Of a DNA stretch of 64,000 nucleotides, positions 20,773 to 32,040 are shown piece after piece. The translations under genes and the position numbers were made by a program. Origin of the DNA: Blastomussa wellsi (lineage: Eukaryota > Cnidaria > Anthozoa > Scleractinia > Plerogyridae). The stretch is from assembly GCA_947652115.1 (NCBI GenBank), contig OX393568.1:22305331-22369330 (forward strand), written 5' to 3'. The notes beneath the pieces were generated by a model, which searched no databases, was not told the origin of the DNA, and saw only the letters and a list, made by a program, of their open reading frames with translations. Each line of letters opens with the position of its first letter. Position 1 is the stretch's first letter.

Positions 20773-23700
20773 CTAATGAGATTTTTGTTTCTTTGCTGTG
20801 GTTTCACCATTTCGCATACATTGCACCATCATCCTTCCAGTGGCCACCATACAGAAAAACGGAAAAACTAACCAGATACCATTTGGGAGAACATAAACGA
20901 GAAATGCTTTCTTCCAATCAGCAAAGCTCACAAAGTTATGTCCACCACACAATCCACTAGAGATGAGGAAATACAACATTGTCTTTGACGAGGTCATTGT
21001 GGATACCATGAAGGTTAGCAGCAATGAAAGTGCGGCTTTTCCACTGATATGCTGAAATAACAAAACAAAGTATAACTGAATTTATGAAAACCAAGTCACA
21101 GAATTAATGATCCCCCTTGTACTGTCACGACTTTGTTTCTTGTGTCAGCTTAAAGGCGCAGTATCACAAGTTATTTTTTGTAACACATCGAAAACCTAAG
21201 GGATGCTTTTCGGTCTTTTTGGTTAATAGAAGCTGCATGATAACGATAAAAAAAACCCTTTGAAAAACAATAATAATGTATAGAAACTGTTTATAGATAT
21301 TTGTGCAGGCCAATGGCCAAGATCAAGATAATTGATGCCAACTCAAAAATGTTGGGCTGACGTTTTCAAGTTTTCTCACTACATCTCATATGAAATCAGT
21401 AACATATTTTGCCTCGTCCTTCTGTTCTCAATTCACTTGATGTTATAATATTAGCGATTTAGAAACGATTTGAGTATTGAATGAGGTGTTAGAAGTTTAA
21501 ATTTAGCTAATACTGACCAAAATCATAATAAACTCTCTCTTGAATGAATGAAGGATAGAAGAGTGGATAAAGGAAAACAACTCTTGTTCTGAACAGAGTA
21601 TATTTGGATATAATGCCAATTTTTCCCTGACCCAAAACAAAATTCCTTGACTTTTCCCGGACCTTGGAGAATTTTAATTTAGTTCCCTAGACCATTTACT
21701 GACATTTTTGTTCCAAGTGGCCAAAGCCAGGGGGCATTTATTTAATAAGCAAGAAACAATTAACTGTTGGTACTTCATGAACTTGGCCTTCTGTAACTCA
21801 CCATTAGTAAAGTGATGATGTTAATGCCCACCTCAACCAGGTTCATTCTAAAAACAATGACAAACATTAATTAACTCCTACACAAATCCCTTGCTAAATT
21901 TACACATTAAAATGTGCAGTTCCACACCCACTTTGTCAAAGGAGAACAAAGGTTTCAAGAGAAAGGTATGAATTAGCTGGACTGGAATTTTCAGAGGGAT
22001 GGAGGGTCAAACCATAACAATTCCAGTGAGGGAGTATGGCTATTTTCTACTCAAACAACATATTAAATAAAAAAGTTTTCACTTTCCAGGGTTCGTACAG
22101 GTCATGGAAAACCTGGAAAGTCATGGAATTCTAGAATTTCATTTTCCAGGCCTGGAAAGTCATGGAATTTGAGTGCGGGTCATGGAAAGTCATGGGAAAT
22201 TATGTTTTCCAAAAAGTACGAAATCAATTAGGTGTTTTCGTGAAGAAAATAGTAAAAACGTACCCAAAATTAAAGATGATTTCCTAGAAAATGCTCAAAT
22301 GGAAAACTTGGATAAGTAATGGAAAAGGTCATGGAAAGTCATGGAATTTCAAAAGCTCAAAAGAGTACGAACCCTGCTTTCACAATAAATTATCACAGTA
22401 CTTTAACATGCTGGCTGACAATTTGGTTGCAGAACAGCAGTGGCACTAGAAAATGGAAAGTCAAGATCATTAACTCTAACTATGGTAGTTTTGATAATTG
22501 CCAAAAAAAAAAAAACAAACAAACAGGAATTTCATCAAGAGCATTAGCCTTCTTTGACCTTGGTGGAATTTAAGGTCATTCCATAGAAATAGAACCCACA
22601 TTGAGATTTTTTCCAAACTTTGCCTATTGCCAGTATTGCTTGTGTTATAGGAACTTGAGCTTTGTAACAAAAATGGGGGGTTTCTGTTCTCGTTTTGGAG
22701 CAACATCATCTCATTTATATGTGGTGATTCCTTGTATATCATTATAATTTTACTCAGGATTGACACTAATTTAATTTTTTACTGTGTGAACCCGTCTAAT
22801 TTAGTATGCAGAACAGCAACTTGCTTCTAAAAGTTTGTGCAGCATACTAATTAGCTGGGTTCACATGTTGCAAAAATAAACTAGTGAGTAGATGACATAA
22901 TTTTCTCTCTCGATCCAGCTCTCTGATCAAATCTGGTAATGGCGAACAGTTAAAACAAGAATTTGTCATTCAAAAAAGTGGACTTATTTTGAACATTGAG
23001 GCACAATAATTGGCATGGTGCATTCTTGCCAAACATAAAATCAAATTGAAAGAGAACAAGAACAATGTTTTTTCATCGTAGTACCACTTTAAAACTCAGG
23101 TCGCAATTTGCCATAAAGGGTGACCACATAATCATGGCAGAAAAAAATTATTTGACCTTGGTGAGACACATATACCCACAACCTCCTAATTGGTTTGCTG
23201 TTGCTCTACCCTCTGAGTCCGGATGGAAACAGGCTACCGGTAAGTAAGGTGGTAATTCTTGAGCAGCAAGGTTGTGAATGCACCCTTGTGGTGTACAGCA
23301 CTGATACTTTTCCAATTTTGCCTTCTTATCTTTTGACTTTCAACTTACATGCCTACACCAACAAGAAATGCATCTTTCATATCTCTGTATGATGGCTCAA
23401 CTTCTATGTAAATGTTGTCTGAAACAAAAATTGAAGTAAGCATGAAAATAGATAAAGTTAAATAAAGAGTTAGTGCTGTCATCTTAATGACATTTTCTTA
23501 GAAATTAATTTAAAAGTGAATTTACTTAAAAAAATAGAAGCAGTGATCTGAAAGTACATAACACTTACTCACAAATCACTAGCTTAACTGTCAATACGTT
23601 CAGTTCAGACATAGCAACCTTGTACCCAGAGCTTTTTCCTTAGGCTTCACTGGAAAATCTAGGTTCTTATTCGCGGGTTTTTACTGTAAGAGATAGTGCA

Positions 23701-24126
23701 TTTGTACATTTCTATAAAAACTGTACATGTTGCTAGCGCTGTATTTTACTCTTTACGTTTTACTTGTATTTTGAACTTACAAGGCCGGAATAGGTAGTTC
23801 CATTTTCCTCCGGGAAGTGTATGAGGTCGTAGCAGTACGAAAAGAGCGTCGATCGTGCATACAATACTTGAAAGAGCGAGCCAAACGGCAATCCCAAAAG
23901 GAAGATTTCGCACCGTCGACGTGCTCATTTTTCGCTCGGTTGACGATGATCCCGATGATGATGGAGTGAAATCTTCCGTTTTGGGTTTCTTTTCACTCTT
24001 TCGCTCAATCTGCAAGCGCTCTAGTTTGCGAAGAAGAACAGCCCTCGTCGTATCCGTTACAGGAGGTACGTCTTCAACAAAAGCCGTGAGTTGGCGGCGC
24101 AATTCGGAATCAGAAATAGCCGCCAT
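20773..24126 (-). CDS. LEM-domain / EXPERA (EBP-like) fusion membrane protein
   Basis: Four exons with matched phases: 23781-24126, 23349-23418, 21802-21847 and 20773-21051, encoding 246 aa from the ATG at 24126. Residues 3-42 match a LEM domain ([13 protein letters not shown]...[15 protein letters not shown]), the fold of emerin, LAP2 and MAN1 that binds BAF. After a Ser-rich linker come four hydrophobic segments (about 77-99, 139-156, 158-183, 203-228) with [29 protein letters not shown] and [12 protein letters not shown], the pattern of EXPERA proteins such as EBP (sterol isomerase) and TMEM97. The C-terminus KQKSH fits a KxKxx ER-retrieval signal, consistent with ER or inner nuclear membrane. 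LEM and the first membrane helix are in one exon, so the fusion does not depend on a splice guess. Enzyme activity cannot be claimed. Confidence 0.82.
22087..22376. mobile_element. 290-bp element with CAGGGTTCGTAC ends
   Basis: Starts CAGGGTTCGTAC and ends with GTACGAACCCTG, a perfect 12-bp terminal inverted repeat; the interior repeats GTCATGGAAAGTCATGGAAT several times. It lies in intron 2 of the LEM-EXPERA gene. It is a non-autonomous DNA element of a type widespread in animals. Confidence 0.75.
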
Positions 24127-24345
24127 TGTCTCCACCGGGCGAGGCTACAACATGTGTCACGCGAACGAGCCCGAACAAGGGGTGGGTACAAATCCAATTA
24201 TTTCCTAGCCTGTTTATTCTTTAGAAGAAAAAGAAAACAAACGGCGGTTACAAACATTATCAACAGACAACGCATGGTAAAAGCCCAAATCATAGTCTTC
24301 CAGAGACTCCGTGACCCAAATCCCATATTTCAGTGAAAAAAGCAA

Positions 24346-24476
24346 CCACGTTCCCAGGGTCCCTCTCTCACCGCCGCCTGGAGCGAGGGTCCCATTCTCG
24401 TCCCCAAAGAGAAACGAAAAGGGCTGTGGGGACGAGAATGCGAGGGTACGGGAAGAAAAGGACTCTGGGAACGAGG
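24346..24476. mobile_element. short TIR element (GTTCCCAGGGTCC type)
   Basis: The termini ACGTTCCCAGGGTCC and GGACTCTGGGAACGAGG are inverted repeats, with an inner inverted pair CATTCTCGTCCCC / GGGGACGAGAATG. The inner pair is the terminal sequence of the element at 25970-26260, so the two are related. Confidence 0.65.
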
Positions 24477-24924
24477 CTGCGAAAAAGGCAAATCCCAGGC
24501 TAGTTCCTAATATGCCATTTCCGAGTTACAATGCAAAAAACGGTAGACTGATCCCCACGGCGAAGAGAAGAAATTAAAACAGAAATGAAATCACTTTTGA
24601 TTTTAACTGATCCAGGTCTACAAAGATCCGGCCATTCCACATTGGTTTGTCGTTGTGGTCTTGCCGATATTAGAACATTCATGTTCCCTTGAGCCTCTAT
24701 TTCAAAGCGAGTCTAAGTGAGAAAAGTACGAATGAAATGAATGAAAACTAATAAAGGCTACAAAATTGCGGAGCTCCGCTTTCAGGCTTGGCTAAATCTA
24801 TATATTAGTTGTATTCATCACGCGCACGACATCTTCGAGGCTTGGCGCGCGAAGATAAATACGACTACCGTGATTCTCATAGAGGGAATCGGGGATTGCC
24901 GTAGCTGTAGAGAGTTTTAAATTC
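24477..24924. other. intergenic, fragments of repeats only
   Basis: No gene. Includes the MITE fragment at 24694-24715 and, from about 24895, the start of sequence homologous to the array spacer at 52363 onward. Confidence 0.5.
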
Positions 24925-25300
24925 TTGGTTTTCACGTGACGTCAGAAAAAACTAAAATAAAAATATTTGAGTTTTCAACTTCATCAGGTAAAAGTCGTTT
25001 TTAAACATATATCTGCTGACCTGTTTTCAGCTCGGTAGACGGCTTTGTTTTGAAAATAGAGCAGTTTGAATTTCAGAGTTTTCATAATGCGTGACATCGG
25101 CATTGTTTCTGGGTAACGTGTTACGTGCGCGAAAATATCGGTTCGCCTCTATTATGTTTTCGAATTTTGAGTATAAACCGATATGTCGAGGGAAGTGTCT
25201 ACGCGAATGCTTTCAAGTTTAACAACGAGAAGAGTCCCTCAGAGAGTAGCGCTTAATTGTAGGAATGGCTCCGGGTTCGGAATGCACTGGGAACGAGTTT

Positions 25301-25435
25301 GGTTAGCTAAATTAGACTACAAAATCACCCTGGTTAGCCTATTATACCACTGCGGTTAGCTTACTAAGCCATCCGGTTAGCCTACTTTTGCATTCCGGTT
25401 AGCCTACGAAGCACTACGGTTATGCGGTTAGCTCT
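25301..25435. repeat. GGTTAGC minisatellite, about 21-22-bp period
   Basis: GGTTAGC(C/T)TA recurs at 25301, 25332, 25354, 25375 and 25397, with degraded units near 25418 and 25426. The spacing is about 21-22 bp for most units and the filler between motifs varies. It lies wholly inside the 976-bp insertion. Confidence 0.75.
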
Positions 25436-25492
25436 CAAGAATGGTAAGGGTAACACGATAAAATCTTAAAATTTTCGATGTTTGGCAGCCGG

Positions 25493-25562
25493 GCGTCGGT
25501 AGTGTAGTGGTTAGTGGGAATAGCTCGTGTTCTGGATTACCCGGGATCGATTCCACCTCTGT
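25493..25562 (+). mobile_element. tRNA-like (SINE-head-like) segment
   Basis: GTCGGTAGTGTAGTGGTTAG resembles a tRNA D-arm/A box and GGGATCGATTCCACC resembles a B box, with typical spacing. The acceptor arm does not close well and the segment is inside a transposon, so a working tRNA is unlikely. Confidence 0.4.
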
Positions 25563-25969
25563 GCTTTTATAAGTGACTTTGTTTTTCTTTCTCTTTATTA
25601 GACGAAAAAATCAAAGTCTAAAAAAATCTAAGTGTCCGGAGCCATTGCTGCATTTAACGCCATGTCCCTCAGAGGGGCTCCAACATGGCATCTCCATAAT
25701 AAACACTACAATTTTCAGTGATACACTTTGCCGAATTACTCGAGTTCGGAATATCGTACATCCCCGAAACTTTGGCACGTTGTTTATTTATTACTGTTCT
25801 ACGATATTTCAATTTCTTGACTCAATTTATTGAATGGTAAGCGATTTTATATCTTGCGTGCGTGAAACTTGCGTGATACTTGCGTGACGTGAAAACCACG
25901 AATTCGTCAAAGAACTTAAGAATGTCTTTGAAGGATAAACAAATACGGAGATAAAGGATACCCCGGACG

Positions 25970-26260
25970 CATTCTCGTCCCCAGAGCCGCTTGTCCCTCT
26001 TAGCCGGCTGGACCTTTGAACGAGGAAACAAGTGGCTCTGGGGACACACGATTTGATTCGCTAAATCAAACAAAGGGAGTCCAATCACATCAGACATTTT
26101 AAAATCCTTTATCGTTAGCGCGTTTAAAACGGCTGATGTGATTGGACTTCCTTTGTTTGATTTCAGCGAATCAAATCGTGTGCCCCCAGAGCCACTTGTT
26201 TCCCCGTGCACAGGTCCAGCCGGCTATAAAGAGGGACAAGCGGCTCTGGGGACGAGAATG
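25970..26260. mobile_element. 291-bp palindromic MITE with 10-bp TSD
   Basis: The whole element folds back: arms from 25970 (CATTCTCGTCCCCAGAGCCG...) and to 26260 pair for about 130 bp each. ACCCCGGACG flanks both ends (25960-25969, 26261-26270). The related spacer near 52450-52465 carries one version of the site (ACCCCTGACG) with no insertion. A 9-10-bp target duplication is typical of Mutator-like elements; the superfamily is inference. Confidence 0.85.
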
Positions 26261-26640
26261 ACCCCGGACGCACCATGCATTATTTAATGATGAGCTCTCG
26301 ATGTCCGTATAAAAAGTACTAACCAACTTTTTAATACTTAATGCGAAATTAAAGGAATCTAATGTTCTCATTATAAAAGGTCGTTCAAGTGAGGCATATG
26401 GTTTCCAAAAGTCTAACGAAATCAGAATATTTACTTATTTATTCATCTAGAATACCTGGGATGTTATGGATCTTAGAATATTCCATCACATACACGATAA
26501 GTCGGTTATTTTAACCAATATATCGCCCTACTATGTAAAATTTCCATGGCAACGTTTGACGACAAATTTCTTGATAAAATAAAGTAGTCAAAAATCCAAG
26601 ATTGTGAGCGTAATTTGTCACCTATGATATTATCGTAAAC

Positions 26641-26750
26641 TCGTGAAATTAGGAAATAATTTCACTTGCATTTTGTCAATGAAAGGCTCCGGAAATTAAG
26701 AAGAATTTTGACAAAACGCGCGTGAAATTATTTCCTAATTTCACTCGTCA
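26641..26750. repeat. inverted repeat in DSEL 3' flank
   Basis: GTGAAATTAGGAAATAATTTCAC (itself nearly palindromic) and TTTTGTCAA at the left recur inverted at 26707-26750. Degenerate forms occur at the equivalent sites downstream of copy 4 (about 42610-42710) and copy 6 (about 52815-52905). Confidence 0.7.
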
Positions 26751-26862
26751 CCATTTGATTACCCATACAAATATAGAAATTTGTGTTCGACATCAACTTG
26801 CCTGCGTTTTGAGACACACAGTCGTCACCAAATAGTTTCTGTACACTATCTAATAGATGGCG

Positions 26863-29322
26863 TTATATATAACGAAGTTTTGTCATGACTTTGGCGCAGA
26901 TATTTTTAATCCTGTCAGCGTCGCTGCTGTTCAGTTCTCGTTCCCAGGCTGTGACCGTCTTGGATCCAACAATCTCTCGAGAAACGCCTAAAGTGAATTG
27001 CGCCGTATGAGCCACTGTGAGAACTCGATGCTCAACAGCCGGTGAAAGAGGAATGCCAATAAAGCGAAACAATCTGCGAGAAGTTTCGCGAGGTTTTAGA
27101 ATAATATCTTCCAAATGAATAAAGTGTATATTTCTTTTAGGAAGGTTGGAGTTTATGCGAAGAACTGCGCTCATCTGCGCGGCCCATAAATGGGCGAGAA
27201 TTTCAAGAGTGTTTTTGTTGCCGTTATTCTCGTGTTGAAGGAGCACCTCTTGAAATTCGCGGAATTCAGATGCATAGAGTGACGTGTCTTTTTCGAGGCA
27301 TGTTTTATTCTTAATTGTATCAAAGGCTTCATGCACAACTTTACGAAGTTTAACATCCACGCGGATTTCTCGAAGCCACGCGTTCACCCACCCTCTAGCG
27401 TCTCTGACCACCATGATAGCTCGCATTCTAGGCTCCAGGACGTTCGCTAACCATGGAAACTTCAGAGCCCAGCCAGGGTCGACAAGTCGGACCGACGGTA
27501 GAGCCTTGCGGTGCTTGTCGGGTAAGTTTGGAAAAACACCTTTCAGGTCTATAGAAAGATCTGTGAACCACTTGCTTAACCGAATCGCTTCAGGAGAAGG
27601 ATGAATGCGATAAAAAATGGAGCACGGATCCAAAAATTTACGATCGCCCTTTGTGGTTTCCACGTCAAAGAAATCCGAAGAACTTTTGAATAAGTGTTGT
27701 AGAATTTCAGCGCCAGCTAGCGGGAGAGACGTATATATTACAAATGGTGGATCTTCCTTGGGTTCAAAACCTACATACTTGTCGTTTTTAGTTTCAGGTA
27801 CTTTGGGTGTCATCTGTGTGCATCGTTCGCCAGTGCAGAATCTAAAATTAATCGCAACGGTTGTGATTAACCATGAGACTCCAAGACATAAGATGAACGC
27901 TTTACAAATGGTCCGGCTGAGTAGCCTGCGCCAAAGTTGTAAGTATGTAAATAACAAAATGCTTAAAATGCTGAATGCAAGAAACAAAGAAGGCAATAAA
28001 TTCCAAATTGACGTCGGTATGCTTGTCTCGCTCGGCGGTAGAAGCTTCACATTCTCCGTCTCAGAACTGGAGATTTCATCCAAGCCAAAGCGTACAGTTT
28101 TCTCGTCGTTGATCCGAACCTTGCAATATCCACCAAAACCTAAGAAATTATATCGAGAATATGGATGGCTATGTCTGGTTGCTATAGAAACAGCGTATTT
28201 AACTCCATTGATTCCCAACAACACCTTTAACCCACGATCACTCGAAGTTATGACTTCCGGGAGAAGGTCTACTTCGCTTCCAGGACCCAAGAATAGGTAC
28301 GCGGTCCGAGTAAAGCGCGAGCCTAGGGGTGTTGTTATATTGAGATAGTTCGTTTTGCGCGATTTATGACTTGTTACGTACTCTGAAGCATAGGCCGAAC
28401 ATTTCCTGTCACTCTGCAAGTTGAACCAGTATGCTTTGTACAAAAGCCCGTCTATCGAAACGCTTGCGTCGACTGCAACTGAGGAGCTAACATTGAGTCT
28501 GAAAGGGTGGTCTATATTGTGAAAGAAGGCACTCATGATCGATGCTTGACCGTCCATTTTGCGTTCGATGTGATCAACAACAAGGAGAACGCTTGGAGTC
28601 AGCATAATCAAAGAACGATACACGCTTAACAAGCCCAATTCTTCTCGATACCACTGACTCATTTCTCCACTAGTAAAAACCATTTCTCTTCGACAAGACG
28701 CAGAGATAATATCCCCTTCAGCCCTCCAAATGCTTGCTGTCTTGTAATTCAACCACTCGCTGCATTCTCCTATCTGCCCTTCAAAGGGGCTGAAACATCC
28801 GGAATTAGGGGATGGCCCAAATACTAGGGCATTATTGAGCCACGTGTATTTTGGGCCGTAAAACGTCTCAGTTATGAAATTCACTCCATTTGGTGCAAAA
28901 ACAAAGGATCCTTGGTCCGGATGTTCGTGACCCGGATTAAAATTCCTCCAAGGGTAACCCACTTTTAACCATGAACGAACTCCTCTCCGCCTCGTGATAG
29001 CGTTTATTGCTCGTCCGTGAAGAACACCGCATTTAAAGGAGAGAAACGTAGCCCTCTCATTATCCAAACCTCCTCCATAGGTCACCACCCCCCAATCACT
29101 TAACACACGCAGTCGTGGTAAGCTCGAGTTAGTTGGAGCTCTTTCCTTGATGCTCGCATTGTAGAAAAGAAACTCTGTGTGCAACATGGACGATTTATGG
29201 TTCCGCGGCCGGGCAAGTGGTCTTTTAAGGACCTCATGCTCTCTTATTTGTCTAGCTAACCAATTTCCCAAACCATTCTTTAGGACAAAGTTGTCCAGAA
29301 AAACGAGCTGGCTCTCTGGTCC
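26863..29322 (-). pseudogene. DSEL: DSEL-like copy 1, C-terminal part
   Basis: This is the 3' four-fifths... of DSEL-like copy 1: about 820 residues from FGPESQLVF to LRYI, open and nearly identical to the other copies. At 29322 homology stops after TCTGGTCCGAA (plus strand) and transposon sequence begins. The matching N-terminal piece resumes at 32062. Relative to intact copy 2, 547 bp (equivalent of 35293-35839), encoding about 182 residues with the region of catalytic His190 and Tyr247, are missing. An apparent start upstream of 29322 is transposon antisense sequence, not a real N-terminus. The fragment keeps the second catalytic His (GHEHPDQ), both membrane helices and the sulfotransferase-like domain, but no signal peptide, so a functional product is unlikely. 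Confidence 0.9.
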
Positions 29323-31099
29323 GAATGCACGCGAAAGCAAGTTTGACGACAAGATAAAGATTCGTATCGGAGGAACGCTGAAACCGAAAAGTGGAGAAGC
29401 CGAAAAGTTCAACCCTACACCAGATGAGTGTAAAACAGTATTTCAGTGGCTAACGAAGAACCATCCAGAATTGCTAGAAAGCTACGATGAGAGAGAGCCG
29501 TTCTTTAAATGGCCGGAGAAAAATGCGTTTAAACCGATTGTTTTGTTGCCGCGGAAATTGACGTGCTGTGGCTCCAGCATTAATATACGCAACAGGCCAT
29601 CTTTTCCAATAGTGTACACCGGTCATGGAACTAAAGTGGCAGCATCATTTAATGGTAACTGCAAGACATGCAAGAAGGTTTACTACTACAGCTATTTTGA
29701 AGAATTTGAGGCGTCAGATAGCGATACTAACAATGACGCAAATGCCCAGCGAAGGGTGTATTACGACTTTGCACCAGACTTGCACTATTTCCAAGTGTCA
29801 AATAAAACTCTGTTTGAGACGCATTTGGTGAAAGACATTGTTTACAACGTTGAAATATGCGCAAGCTCGTTCGAATCACGTTCTGATGTATACAATTTTA
29901 TGCATCGTGAATTGGACATGGAAGTCTTGAGCAAACTTGAGAGCTTTTCACGACTAAAGGGAGATAATGAAGCCAATGTTTGGAAATTAAACGCAGATCG
30001 AGTGGAAGAGTGCTATTTTCTTTATAAGACAGTAAATCTTTTCAGAAATAACGGATTTCTGTACTTGTTAAACGTGAAACAAGCTGATGTAGAGGGCAAA
30101 CGGCGAAGTTTAGAGGACATTTGTCTCGAGTCATGGAAATTGATTTGTAAATTACAGAACAAGTGGATTCATCACAGTTGCCAAGTGCCAGGCTGTACTG
30201 AAGGTTACATCAGTGTTGACGGCCTAGAGAAAATATGCCGACCAATGTGCGCCGCGCCTAAAGAAAAACTCCATGTGAACAAGGGAGAAGGCAATTTTAT
30301 CAAATGTTGCACCAATACACCAACTCTTGGAGGCAAATCGCAGAAAGCTTCTAAATTCTGCTGGGAACATTTGCACCTTCAAGAGAACGATGGCAAGGAG
30401 GTTGAGAAAACTGCTGAAAACAAGGATGAAGCATTTGAAACTGAAGCCCACATTTATCCCATTTCAGCAGGATCTGTTGACCAGAATGTTGTTGGAGACA
30501 TCCCTGAACATGATGGATTGGATTGCGAACAAGGCGGCTGCAAATCAAAAGAGAAAGTTAACCGGTACATGGACCGCACTGCAGGGCTGCTAACAGCGGT
30601 ACGACCTTGCGGGATTGTAGTCAAGGCACAAGAGATGTATACATGTGAATCATGCACCCAAGTGTACGCATTTTTGCTGTTGACATTCGGGAGGACAACA
30701 GATGATTTAATGAGGCTGAAATTTGTGGGTTATGATAGAGCGTGCGATCTTCATCCTTTCTTGAGCAACCTTAGTAAGAAAGGAAATGTGGGTGCCAAAA
30801 TTCTTTTAGATCATGTGAAGTTTTTGGTGGATATTTTTCATGTGATGAAGCACAAAGAGGAGTGTTGTATGCCTCCAAACAATCCAAAGTGCCGCTATCA
30901 TCCCCATCTTGAAATATTCAAAGAAATCAGAGGAACAAACACTGAATCGGCAGAACAGAGCAATCGCTTTCTGAACAGGTTCAAACCCGTGTGTAATGGA
31001 ATGGCTGAATTTAAGTTTAAAGCATTCATGTGGTTTGTGATTGAAACACGCAATGAACTTATCGAGGAACGCTTAAAAGCCAAGGGAAAAATGAAGTAA
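29323..31099 (+). CDS. KDZ-like transposase, 5'-truncated
   Basis: About 590 residues in one exon. The frame is open 49 codons further back (ATG at 29177), but those codons are the antisense of the DSEL gene, so the original N-terminus is missing. Cysteine-cluster sequence comes first ([17 protein letters not shown]) and again mid-protein ([34 protein letters not shown]). The C-terminal third has [38 protein letters not shown] and [14 protein letters not shown], which match the Asp- and Glu-bearing motifs of Kyakuja-Dileera-Zisupton transposases (YD.AC and a late E in an ...E.. R.N context). Known members are around 1,000 aa, consistent with truncation. Catalytic motifs look intact, but without its own start and left end the copy is probably immobile. 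Confidence 0.75.
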
Positions 31100-31302
31100 T
31101 TGTTAGGGTGCGACTATAATAGAGGCCCAATGTATTGAAGGTTATATTGTAAAATAAAAGTTTAAATGGTTCAAGTTCACTTCAACACAATGCCGCTGTT
31201 GTCTGACTGTGTTCGTTCGGGCGCAACTCTTTGAGAACGAGTGATAATCGAGATATTACTATAGTCTTTTGGGCTGGTGTTCATTCGGGCGCAACTCTTT
31301 GA

Positions 31303-31530
31303 GTAGTGCGCTTGTTTCGGCTAATGGATTAAAGAACGAGATATATTCATGTGTAGTGCGCTTGTTTCGGCTCATGGATTAAAGAACGAGATATATTCAT
31401 GTGTAGTGGCTTGTTTCGGCTCATGGATTAAAGAACGAGATATATTCATGTGTAGTGGCTTGTTTAGGCTCATGGATTAAAGAACGAGATATATTCATGT
31501 GTAGTGCGCTTGTTTCGGCTCATGGATTAG
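31303..31530. repeat. minisatellite, 48-50-bp unit, about 4.5 copies
   Basis: Units begin TGTAGTGCGCTTGTTTCGGC and end AGATATATTCATG; two units lack two bases in GTGCGCTTG. A partially related direct repeat (TTCGGGCGCAACTCTTTGAG) precedes it at 31215 and 31284. It lies in the 3' part of the transposon insertion. Confidence 0.85.
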
Positions 31531-31535
31531 AAAAG

Positions 31536-32040
31536 GAAGAATCGTAGAATTGTGTACAAGTAGGTAAATCGGAGAATAGGAAGAATCGTATAATCGGAAG
31601 AATCGGAGAATCGTGTTCAAGTAGGAAAATCGGAGAATAAATCGCAGAATAGGAAGAATCGTATAATCGGAAGAATCGGAGAATCGTGTACAAGTAGGAA
31701 AATCGGAGAATAAATCGCAGAATAGGAAGAATCGTATAATCGGAAGAATCGGAGAATCGTGTACAAGTAGGAAAATCGGAGAATAAATCGCAGAATAGGA
31801 AGAATCGTATAATCGGAAGAATCGGAGAATCGTGCAAAGTAGGAAAATCGGAGAATCGGAAGAATCGTATCTCAAAACTCATTTTTTGCTATTCTCCGTG
31901 TACAAGTAGGAAAATCGGAGAATAAATCGCAGAATAGGACGAATCGTATAATCGGAAGAATCGGAGAATCGTGCAAAGTAGGAAAATCGGAGAATCGGAA
32001 GAATCGTATCTCAAAACTCATTGTTTGCTATTCTCCGATT
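31536..32040. repeat. purine-rich minisatellite, about 73-bp unit
   Basis: Units contain AGGAAGAATCGTATAATCGG, AATCGGAGAATCGTG and AGTAGGAAAATCGGAG, itself a ladder of AATCGGAGAAT sub-repeats. About five full or partial units are present, the last two interrupted by TCTCAAAACTCATT. The plus strand is almost all purine plus T. Minus-strand reading frames through it are repeat artefacts. Confidence 0.85.

Larger units (their letters stand above)
24925..25900. mobile_element. 976-bp insertion with TTTTCACGTGACG ends
   Basis: The left end TTGGTTTTCACGTGACGTCA and the right end (complement of CGTGGTTTTCACGTCACG) are inverted repeats. AATTC flanks both sides (24920-24924, 25901-25905). The paralogous spacer near 52390-52405 reads continuously through one AATTC, giving an unoccupied site. 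No transposase is encoded, so it is non-autonomous. It contains the 22-bp-period repeat and the tRNA-like segment listed separately. Confidence 0.78.

Noticed and set aside
23855..24208. 117-codon plus-strand frame opposite the LEM exon
   Set aside because: It is a shadow of the LEM-EXPERA exon, with no motif of its own.
27617..28348. 243-codon plus-strand frame repeated opposite every DSEL copy (also 33584, 37362, 43572, 47350, 53778)
   Set aside because: It is the antisense of the conserved DSEL coding sequence. Its conservation follows from near-identity of the copies, and it has no signal or domain.
29177..29322. Start of the transposase placed at ATG 29177
   Set aside because: These 49 codons are DSEL antisense sequence and are identical to the plus strand of other copies, so they are not original transposase.
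29323..29412. [12 protein letters not shown] as N-terminus of DSEL copy 1
   Set aside because: It is the antisense of transposon sequence; intact copies read differently from this point.
31303..31530. CRISPR-like array
   Set aside because: Units are contiguous with no unique spacers, and the genome is an animal one.
31495..31882. Minus-strand frames of about 120 codons rich in ILRFFRLYDSS repeats
   Set aside because: They are translations of the purine-rich minisatellite; the period is that of the DNA repeat.
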